Assembly: GCA_026692885.1 (NCBI GenBank)
Contig: JAPLNJ010001174.1
Location: 1 to 7,172, forward strand
From: Planctomycetota bacterium
GTDB taxonomy: Bacteria; Planctomycetota; Planctomycetia; Pirellulales; Pirellulaceae
DNA: 7,172 nt
Direction: 5' to 3'
Position numbers and translations under genes: made by a program. Shown piece by piece: positions 1 through 4,780 of the stretch. Numbering within the stretch: position 1 is the first letter of the stretch; the number at the start of each line of letters is the position of its first letter. The notes beneath the pieces were generated by a model, which was not told the origin of the DNA, ran no database searches, and saw only the letters and a program-made list of their open reading frames with translations.

Positions 1-196
1 CTCGGACGGAACTAGCTAGCAGTAACGGCATTTCGCAGTGTTACAATCAACGCCATCAAGGCCATCTTTACGGCAGTCTTTCTGGAAATCAACTGGTCTG
101 GACGCAGGTGGCGAGATTTGCGACAGTTCCCCTCACTTGTCGTTCAGTGACTGCCTCTGTCATCACGGTTCGTTCTGCAAGGATCGCAGGCCGCGT

Positions 197-442
197 ATGG
201 TCCCTCATCGCTCGCAACACGGCTGGTTGGTTTGGTGTTCGTGGTTCCTGGCGATCTGCTGTGGAGCAGCGCCCGGCTGCCAGGCACTGGGAATTCGGCA
301 CACACCGTCGGTCGAGGAGGAACCTAAGCTGGAGAAGCCTGCCGACGTCATGGAGCACTTGCGTTCGGCGGGTCCCCGGGGCCAGCAACTGGGCCTGGAT
401 CCCCGCGCCAAGGAAATCGAGCGGCACGTGGGGGTCAATTAA
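197..442 (+). CDS. Small putative exported protein or lipoprotein, 81 aa
   Basis: This gene is not assigned to a named family. The ATG at 197 gives a short basic-polar start (MVPHRSQHG), a hydrophobic stretch (about residues 10-25, LVWCSWFLAICCGAAP) and then a cysteine at residue 28 in the context APGCQ. That resembles a signal peptide with a non-canonical lipobox. The remainder is charged, with a Glu/Lys segment (EEEPKLEKP) and a C-terminal LGLDPRAKEIERHVG. I recall similar tails in short planctomycete proteins, but I cannot name them. The reading frame stays open back to an ATG at 38; I prefer 197 because it puts the hydrophobic segment at the N-terminus. An AAGGA at 179-183 is rather far upstream, so the start is uncertain. 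The stop codon directly abuts the GTG of the next gene, which implies co-transcription and possibly coupled translation. Inference: a small envelope protein of unknown role. Confidence 0.6.
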   Translation: MVPHRSQHGWLVWCSWFLAICCGAAPGCQALGIRHTPSVEEEPKLEKPADVMEHLRSAGPRGQQLGLDPRAKEIERHVGVN

Positions 443-1969
443 GTGACGATGTCCGAGCCTGCGCCTGTTGTCTTCGAACAACTCTGTCAATTCACTCGCG
501 AAACAGCGCTGTTGGAATCGGTCGCGGAGCTACTCGGTTGGGACGAACGGACGTATCTGCCGTTGGCCGCCGGGGCGTATCGGGCCGAGCAGATGACCTA
601 TCTTGCGGGCCTGATCCATCAACGCCGAACGGATCCCCGGGTCGGCCGTTGGTTGGAGGCATTAGCCGGTATCCCGCTGGCCGCGGAGCCGCACAGCGAC
701 GCCGGCGCGACGGTGCGGCAGATCAAGCGGGATTACGACAAACGGGTCAAATTGCCGCAGGCCTTGGTGGAGGAACTGACCCGCGCGTCTGTGCTGGGCC
801 AGCAAGCCTGGACCGAGGCCCGCCGGAACAACGATTTCGCGGCTTTTCAACCGTTGCTGACGAAGATCTACGAACTGAAACGTCAGCAGGCCGAGGCGCT
901 GGGGTATCAGGACGAACCCTACGATGCGCTGTTGGACGATTTCGAACCCGACGTCAAGACCGCTGCTGTGGCCGGCGTGTTGGCCGGTTTGCGGGAAGAG
1001 TTGGCCCCGTTTGCGGCGGCGATCGCCGACAGCGGACGACAGCCGGCAGTCGAGATCCTCCAGCGACGTTATCCGCTCGACGCTCAAGCCGCATTCGGCA
1101 AAGCGGCCGCGGCAGCCATTGGCTTTGACTTCGAGCGAGGCCGGCTGGATGTCACGCAGCATCCCTTCTGCTCCGGCCTGGGGCCGTGCGATTGCCGGAT
1201 CACCACGCGCTACGACGAGCAGTTCTTTCCGGGCGCCTTCTTCGGCATCCTGCACGAAGCGGGCCATGGGCTGTATGATCAGGGCCTGCGCACGGAGCAG
1301 TACGGTCTGCCACCGGGCACGTACGTGTCGCTGGGCATGCACGAGTCGCAATCACGTCTGTGGGAGAACGCGGTTGGCCGGAGCCGCGCCTTTTGGCGGC
1401 ACTTCTTCCCCCTGGCACAACAGCATTTCCCGGCCGCCCTGCGTGACGTCGCGATGGACGACTTCTACTTCGCCATCAACGCCGTACGGCCGTCCTTGAT
1501 TCGCGTCGAAGCGGACGAGGCGACGTACAACCTGCACATCATCATCCGCTTCGAGTTGGAGCGAGCGCTGCTCAACGGCGACCTGCCCGTCGCCGATTTG
1601 CCGAGTGCCTGGCAGGAGAAGTACCTCACCTATCTCGGTATTGAGCCGCCGAACGACGCTGACGGTGTGTTGCAGGATATTCACTGGAGTGCCGGGCTGA
1701 TCGGCTATTTCCCCACCTACACCCTGGGCAATCTGTTCGCGGCCCAGTTCTTCCAGCAGGCCGAGCGCGACCTGGGTGGGCTCGAAGCACCGTTTTCACA
1801 AGGCGAGTTCTCGCCCTTGCGGGAGTGGCTGCGCGAGAACATCCACCGCCGGGGCCAATGCTACTCGGCGGCGGAACTCGCCGCCCTGGTTACCGGCCAG
1901 CCGCTGTCTCATCAGCCGCTGATGGAGTACCTCCGCGGCAAACTCGGCCCGCTGTACGGCATCGGTTAG
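443..1969 (+). CDS. M32 family metallocarboxypeptidase (carboxypeptidase Taq type)
   Basis: This is a zinc carboxypeptidase that removes C-terminal amino acids from peptides, probably in the cytoplasm since no signal peptide is visible. All the M32 signatures are present in order: HPF (240-242), DXRXT as DCRIT (250-254), HEXXH as HEAGH (271-275), HESQ (300-303), IRXXAD as IRVEAD (353-358) and GXXQDXHW as GVLQDIHW (408-415). The expected metal ligands are H271, H275 and E301; the 30-residue gap from first His to Glu matches known M32 enzymes. The length of 508 aa is normal for the family, so the gene looks complete. The GTG at 443 is favoured because a GGGGG run at 430-434 lies 8 bases upstream. 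An ATG two codons later (449) is an alternative that would change only two residues. The gene begins immediately after the stop of the preceding small gene, with no gap. The exact peptide substrate cannot be told from the sequence. Confidence 0.95.
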   Translation: MTMSEPAPVVFEQLCQFTRETALLESVAELLGWDERTYLPLAAGAYRAEQMTYLAGLIHQRRTDPRVGRWLEALAGIPLAAEPHSDAGATVRQIKRDYDKRVKLPQALVEELTRASVLGQQAWTEARRNNDFAAFQPLLTKIYELKRQQAEALGYQDEPYDALLDDFEPDVKTAAVAGVLAGLREELAPFAAAIADSGRQPAVEILQRRYPLDAQAAFGKAAAAAIGFDFERGRLDVTQHPFCSGLGPCDCRITTRYDEQFFPGAFFGILHEAGHGLYDQGLRTEQYGLPPGTYVSLGMHESQSRLWENAVGRSRAFWRHFFPLAQQHFPAALRDVAMDDFYFAINAVRPSLIRVEADEATYNLHIIIRFELERALLNGDLPVADLPSAWQEKYLTYLGIEPPNDADGVLQDIHWSAGLIGYFPTYTLGNLFAAQFFQQAERDLGGLEAPFSQGEFSPLREWLRENIHRRGQCYSAAELAALVTGQPLSHQPLMEYLRGKLGPLYGIG

Positions 1970-2052
1970 CAGCAATCGTTCTCACTCCACACGCCGAACC
2001 ACTCGCAATCCATTTTTCGCAATCCGCTTGGTGCTAGCGGGCCAAGCGAATC

Positions 2053-2099
2053 TTGGATACGATCGTAGATCCTTGGACGATTTACTTGGACTCGATCGT
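2053..2099 (+). repeat. Imperfect 14-bp direct repeat containing CGATCG palindromes
   Basis: TTGGATACGATCGT (2053-2066) and TTGGACTCGATCGT (2086-2099) match at 12 of 14 positions and start 33 bp apart, about three helical turns. The first overlaps a perfect 10-bp palindrome, TACGATCGTA (2058-2067). A partial third TTGGACGAT lies between them. The pair sits in the 259-base gap between the M32 peptidase and the HTH-EIIA gene, about 130-175 bases before that start. It could be a regulator binding site for the downstream gene or simply repeat debris. No clear -35/-10 pair is visible nearby. Confidence 0.35.
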
Positions 2100-2119
2100 T
2101 CTTCTGTGCGAATTCTTTA

Positions 2120-2171
2120 GGACGGATCTCCAGGTCCGCCCAGATGGTTTGGACGGATCTGGGATTCGTCC
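2120..2171 (+). repeat. Two tandem hairpins with a shared GGACGGATCT arm
   Basis: GGACGGATCT occurs at 2120-2129 and again at 2151-2160, 31 bp apart. Each copy pairs with the bases after it. The first folds with AGGTCCGCCC (2132-2141), with one A-C mismatch and one G-T pair. The second folds with GGATTCGTCC (2162-2171), mainly through Watson-Crick pairs plus G-T wobble. A third hairpin of the same design lies at 3104-3124. This pattern fits a dispersed REP-like palindromic repeat better than a terminator, as there is no T-run. Confidence 0.55.
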
Positions 2172-2228
2172 TGCCTGGCTGCGGCTGGTCCGCGTCAGGC
2201 CAGCATTTTGTAAGGTGGCTCGGTCCCT

Positions 2229-2945
2229 ATGGCAGCTCAAGACTTTGACATTGACAGTTTGGCAACCTACCTGCACCTGACGCCGCCGCAGATCGCCCGC
2301 ATGGCGGACCGCGGCAAACTGCCGGGCCGCAAGATTGGCGGCCAGTGGCGTTTTTCCGAAGCAGAGGTGCATCACTGGCTGGAGGACCGCATCGGGCTTT
2401 CGGGCGAAGAGCAATTGGTGCAGGTCGAGAGCGTGCTGGATCGGCGGCGAGGTGGGGCGGTCGAAGCCGTGTCGATTGCCCGGATGTTGCCTGTCGAGGC
2501 AGTCGCGATGCCGCTGCAGGCGCGCACCCGCGGCTCGGTGATTGACGCGATGACCGAACTGGCCGCGCGGACCGGACGGCTCTGGGATCCAGCGAAGATG
2601 GCTCAGGCGATCCGCGAGCGGGAGAATCTGCATCCGACCGCGCTGGATAATGGCGTCGCCTTGTTGCATCCGCGGCGGCCGTTGCCGAACATCGTAGAGG
2701 AACCGTTTCTGGCGCTGGGCCGGACCCATCAGGGGATTCCCTTCGGCGGCACCCAGGGCGGGCTGACCGACGTGTTCTTCCTGATCTGCTCGGTGGATGA
2801 TCAGGGCCACTTGCGGACCTTGGCCCGACTCAGCCGCCTGCTGAACGACACCATGTTTCTGGACGGACTCCGCTGCTCGGATGACGCCCGCAGTCTACAC
2901 GATTGGCTGGCTCTCCGTGAGGCGGATCTGTTCGGGGAGGTGTAA
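2229..2945 (+). CDS. Excisionase-type HTH fused to PTS EIIA (fructose/PtsN-type) domain
   Basis: A probable DNA-binding regulator of 238 aa with two domains. Residues about 7-55 form a MerR/excisionase-like helix-turn-helix (LATYLHLTPPQIARMADRGK, then GGQWRFSEAEVHHWL), the pattern of excisionase-family DNA-binding domains. Residues about 85-236 resemble a type-2 PTS EIIA domain. GVALLHPR places H147 where PtsN-type proteins carry the phosphorylated histidine (GVAIPHGR-like), and H194 in GHLRTLARLSRLL fits the second conserved histidine. EIIA domains accept phosphate from HPr. Here the domain probably senses phosphorylation state and controls the HTH instead of transporting sugar, since no EIIB, EIIC, HPr or EI gene lies in the window. 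The ATG at 2229 follows AAGGTGG (2212-2218) by 10 bases. The gene stands alone, with repeat-rich gaps on both sides. The domain calls are solid; the regulatory role is inferred and the target genes are unknown. Confidence 0.88.
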   Translation: MAAQDFDIDSLATYLHLTPPQIARMADRGKLPGRKIGGQWRFSEAEVHHWLEDRIGLSGEEQLVQVESVLDRRRGGAVEAVSIARMLPVEAVAMPLQARTRGSVIDAMTELAARTGRLWDPAKMAQAIRERENLHPTALDNGVALLHPRRPLPNIVEEPFLALGRTHQGIPFGGTQGGLTDVFFLICSVDDQGHLRTLARLSRLLNDTMFLDGLRCSDDARSLHDWLALREADLFGEV

Positions 2946-2975
2946 GGTGGCAGGCAAGCGGGGGGCGTTAGCTCT

Positions 2976-3080
2976 GGTTACGAGGCTCTGCCTCGTAACC
3001 CACTGGAAGGGAGGCTCCGCCTCGCAAGAGGGCCGGCAGAGCCGGCAAGGCAGTGCGTTCCCAGGCGGAGCCTGGGAACG
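2976..3080 (+). repeat. Cluster of four short palindromes with GGC-NNN-GCC cores (REP-like)
   Basis: Four hairpins, each with a three-base loop, lie in a row between the HTH-EIIA gene and the receiver-like gene. (1) 2976-3000 has 11-bp perfect arms and loop TCT. (2) 3011-3023 has 5-bp arms and loop TCC; a G-G mismatch at 3010/3024 prevents longer pairing. (3) 3032-3046 is GCCGGC-AGA-GCCGGC. (4) 3056-3080 has 11-bp perfect arms and loop GGA. All cores read GGC-TCY-GCC or its reverse complement GGC-RGA-GCC, with the first two in one orientation and the last two in the other. There is no T-run typical of an intrinsic terminator. The arrangement fits a composite of REP-type dispersed repeats, though it may also fold in mRNA between the two genes. 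Confidence 0.75.
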
Positions 3081-3103
3081 AGGGATTCCGACGACAGACA
3101 CTG

Positions 3104-3124
3104 GGACGGATGACAAATCCGCCC
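3104..3124 (+). repeat. Third GGACGGAT-type hairpin, just before the 3140 gene
   Basis: GGACGGAT (3104-3111) pairs with ATCCGCCC (3117-3124) across a 5-base loop (GACAA), with one A-C mismatch. The same A-C mismatch occurs at the third pair of the hairpin at 2120-2141, which suggests common descent. The hairpin ends 3 bases before the TGAGGA ribosome binding site (3128-3133) of the downstream gene. In RNA it could affect access to that site, but this is inference. Confidence 0.55.
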
Positions 3125-3139
3125 CACTGAGGATGGTAC

Positions 3140-3928
3140 ATGCTCCAGAAACGTATCCTGCTCGTCGGCGATTATCGTCACGGCGATTTCCGCGACGCCG
3201 AGGCTTGGCTGCGGGCGCACACGCACTTGACGACGGCGACGACGATCGCCGAAGCCTTGTCGCAGCTGGCCGCCGGTCCGCCGCCGGAAGTCATCCTGAT
3301 CGCCCAGGCCCGGCCGGGCCGATTCCATCAACGGCAGATCGAGCAATTACACGCCGCCTGTCCCGTGTCGCGTTTGATCGCTCTGTTGGGCGCCTGGTGC
3401 GAAGGCGAGACGCGCTCGGGCCGCCCGTGGCCAGGGGTGCTCCGGGTCTACTGGCATCAGTGGAATTCGCGTTTCATCCCGGAGCTGTCTGCCGAGCCAC
3501 CGGTTCGGGCGGGCGTGTGGGAACTGCCGCGCACGGCGACGGCTGGCGAGCGCCTGCTGCCCACGGCGCAGGTTCAGGGGCCGCCGCGGTCCGGTTTGAT
3601 CGCGATTCAGACCTCCGCGTGGACCACGTTCGAAAGCCTCAGCGACGCCTGCCGCTGGGCCGGGTATGCCACCGCGTGGTTGGCGCCGTCCCAACCGCCC
3701 CAGCTGCACGGCGTGTCCGCGGTGATTTGGGATGCGGTCGGCTGTCGCGATCAGGAAGTCCACGAGCTACAGGAATTGGCCGCCCGCTATCGACCCGCGC
3801 GCGTGGTAGCGCTGCTGGATTTCCTGCGTCTTGGCGATCACGACCGCGCCCTGGCCGCCGGGGCCGCCGCCGTACTGGCCAAACCGTTCCTGGTCAGCGA
3901 TTTGCTGCTGCAGTTGGAAGGTGGTTAG
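3140..3928 (+). CDS. Two-domain receiver-like (degenerate response regulator) protein
   Basis: A 262-aa protein without a signal peptide or obvious membrane segment. Both halves look like divergent response-regulator receiver domains. In the N-terminal one (about 4-115), KRILLVGDYRH fits the first strand and VILIAQARPG occupies the phosphoacceptor region, but Ala/Gln stand where Asp is expected. In the C-terminal one (about 150-260), AVIWDAVG supplies a candidate phosphoacceptor D198. AVLAKPF supplies the conserved K248-P249, 50 residues later, which is the normal spacing. The usual Thr/Ser switch position is probably Leu (ALLDF, 224-228). No output domain is visible. A well-placed TGAGGA (3128-3133) lies 6 bases before the ATG. 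No histidine kinase is encoded nearby. Inference: a stand-alone signalling or protein-interaction module whose first domain cannot be phosphorylated in the standard way. The fold call is moderately sure; the function is unknown. Confidence 0.7.
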   Translation: MLQKRILLVGDYRHGDFRDAEAWLRAHTHLTTATTIAEALSQLAAGPPPEVILIAQARPGRFHQRQIEQLHAACPVSRLIALLGAWCEGETRSGRPWPGVLRVYWHQWNSRFIPELSAEPPVRAGVWELPRTATAGERLLPTAQVQGPPRSGLIAIQTSAWTTFESLSDACRWAGYATAWLAPSQPPQLHGVSAVIWDAVGCRDQEVHELQELAARYRPARVVALLDFLRLGDHDRALAAGAAAVLAKPFLVSDLLLQLEGG

Positions 3929-3960
3929 GGCCGCCTCAAGTTGGTAACCTCCGGGGTAGC

Positions 3961-3991
3961 TTGACTTGTTTGTGACGCGTATACTTTGGAC
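3961..3991 (+). promoter_or_regulatory. Possible promoter of the toxin-antitoxin unit, perhaps leaderless
   Basis: A TTGACT (3961-3966) and a TATACT (3980-3985) lie just before the antitoxin ATG at 3992. The 13-base spacing is too short for a standard sigma-70 pair, so the -35 call is weak. The TATACT ends 6 bases before the ATG, a distance at which transcription would begin at or near the start codon. No Shine-Dalgarno-like sequence is visible. It includes a GTATAC palindrome (3979-3984) that could form part of an autoregulatory operator. Confidence 0.3.
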
Positions 3992-4261
3992 ATGATTGTG
4001 CATCTGTCCAACGCAACTTGGCAGGCCCTGCGGGAGCGTCCAGGCGAGCCGATAACCATCGAAGACGACCAGACGCATACGGTGTACGTCCTCGTGCAGC
4101 AAGACCTGCACCACCGTGCAATGGTAGCTCTCCGACGGCAGGAAGACGACCAAGCGTCTGTTCGACGAGGGCTCGCACAGATGGAGGCCGGCCAGGGGCG
4201 CCCGCTGGCCGAGGTGGACGCCGACATTCGTCAGAGGCTAGGATTTTCGCCACGTTCATGA
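3992..4261 (+). CDS. Putative antitoxin of a ParE/RelE-type toxin-antitoxin pair
   Basis: An 89-aa protein with an N-terminal half of alternating short strands (MIVHLSNATWQAL, then EPITIEDDQTHTVYVLVQ) and a charged helical C-terminal half (HRAMVALRRQEDDQASVRRGLAQMEAGQGRPLAEVDADIRQRLGF). The C-terminal pattern, an RxGLAxMEAG segment followed by PLAEVDADIR, is typical of antitoxins and related small proteins next to ParE/RelE toxins. The antitoxin call depends largely on the next reading frame, which overlaps its stop by ATGA and begins like a ParE/RelE toxin. In such systems the antitoxin binds the toxin and often represses the shared promoter. The ATG at 3992 is preferred; a TTG two codons earlier (3986) is possible but poorer. 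The gene appears intact although its partner is broken. Confidence 0.72.
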   Translation: MIVHLSNATWQALRERPGEPITIEDDQTHTVYVLVQQDLHHRAMVALRRQEDDQASVRRGLAQMEAGQGRPLAEVDADIRQRLGFSPRS

Positions 4262-4335
4262 GCCTGCCCGTCATCATCACGCCTGAGGCGGCGCAGAATC
4301 TCTGGGAAGCCGCCGAATGGTGGGCCAGGCATCGT
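4258..4335 (+). pseudogene. Truncated ParE/RelE-type toxin gene (5' remnant)
   Basis: The ATG at 4258 overlaps the antitoxin stop by ATGA. The first 26 codons read MSLPVIITPEAAQNLWEAAE followed by WWARHR, which matches the usual start of ParE/RelE toxins: a first strand, then a helix with paired tryptophans. Family members are about 90-100 aa. Here the resemblance ends near 4335, where a Gly/Arg/Ala-rich stretch translated from GC-rich hairpin DNA begins; the frame closes with TGA at 4411-4413. I found no remainder of the toxin downstream in any frame. Residues usually involved in mRNA or gyrase attack lie in the missing part, so the product would be inactive. The loss could be an insertion with deletion, and the endpoint is judged only by loss of similarity. 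Confidence 0.7.
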
Positions 4336-4412
4336 TTAACCGCGACCGGGTGCCCGCTTGCGGGTGGGGGAGCGAGCCGGGGACGCCGGGCCGCTCGGCG
4401 CGCTCCCCGTTG
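4336..4412 (+). repeat. GC-rich hairpin segment replacing the toxin 3' part
   Basis: This segment does not resemble a toxin sequence. It holds a small stem, CCCGC-TT-GCGGG (4353-4364), and a larger hairpin with 13-base arms and one mismatch (4367-4379 with 4396-4408). Its origin is unknown. It may be part of an older inserted repeat or a deletion junction. It ends in the CCGTTG (4407-4412) that also appears just after the next element. Confidence 0.45.
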
Positions 4413-4568
4413 AAGGCTGCTGAAAAAGTAGCGGAAAGCAACGTGGGGTAAGCTTCCAGCTTGCCAGCTTGCCAATCTTCCGTATTCTCCGTTTCCTCGT
4501 CTTCCTTGTCTTCCTCTGCTACGCATTTGGCAAGCTGGAAGCTTACCCCACGACTAATTCAGCAGCCT
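4413..4568 (+). mobile_element. MITE-like element with nested inverted repeats
   Basis: The outer 11-bp inverted repeats AGGCTGCTGAA (4414-4424) and TTCAGCAGCCT (4558-4568) are perfect. Inside them is a second pair of perfect 25-bp arms (4442-4466 and 4528-4552), beginning CGTGGGGTAAGCTTCC. The 61-base centre is strongly pyrimidine-rich on the + strand. A direct 6-bp repeat CCGTTG stands at 4407-4412 and 4569-4574, consistent with a target-site duplication. The element has no gene, so any movement would need a transposase encoded elsewhere. An 8-base duplication (AGCTTGCC twice, 4458-4473) extends the left arm. The same sequence recurs at 7098-7172. The transposon family is not identified; if transcribed, the 25-bp stem would be a strong RNA hairpin. 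Confidence 0.75.
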
Positions 4569-4780
4569 CCGTTGGGTCGTGGTCAAACGAAGCTTCGCCA
4601 CATGCCGGACTTTCCCACGGCCCGCGTTGGCCAGTTTCCACCCGCGCGTGCTCCGGCTACCATAGAAGCTCGCTGTGGCACCGGCGGTAAGTCAAGCTGT
4701 CGAGCTGGATGTCGCACTGGGTATCTCGGAACAAGCTTCCGGCTGAAAGATCTGGCTCCCCTCACACCAAGGAACACACC
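4569..4780 (+). other. Non-coding stretch before the GH2 gene
   Basis: Together with the MITE this makes about 370 bases without a gene. It holds the candidate target duplication CCGTTG (4569-4574), a 10-bp palindrome CGAAGCTTCG (4588-4597) and, at its end, AAGGA (4769-4773), a ribosome binding site 7 bases before the ATG at 4781. I see no convincing -35/-10 promoter and no toxin remnant. Confidence 0.5.

Noticed and set aside
1..196. Promoter or gene in the first 196 bases, including a TACAAT at 41-46 and the open frame from 38
   Set aside because: There is no -35 at a usable distance, and residues before the ATG at 197 look like translated non-coding DNA.
662..1351. Long reverse-strand open frame (229 aa) opposite the M32 gene
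   Set aside because: The + strand frame here has all M32 motifs. The reverse frame shows no family pattern and is expected in GC-rich coding DNA.
2082..2810. Reverse-strand open frame (242 aa) opposite the HTH-EIIA gene
   Set aside because: It lies antisense to a clear two-domain protein, has no recognisable motif and crosses the repeat-rich gap.
2976..3080. CRISPR array
   Set aside because: The units are palindromes with differing arms and no constant repeat separated by regular spacers, and there are no cas genes.
2881..3975. 364-aa + strand frame spanning the palindrome cluster and the receiver-like gene
   Set aside because: Its translation is Arg/Gly/Pro-rich and translates through hairpin DNA; the 3140 frame has a good ribosome binding site and receiver-like motifs.
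4732..4745. AAGCTTCCGGCT resembling AAGCTTCCAGCT of the MITE arm
   Set aside because: The match is only 12 bases with one difference, without the outer repeat or a paired arm, so chance similarity is likely.
4583..4777. Small reverse-strand frame before the GH2 gene
   Set aside because: It has no ribosome binding site or domain pattern and covers the ribosome binding site region of the GH2 gene on the other strand.
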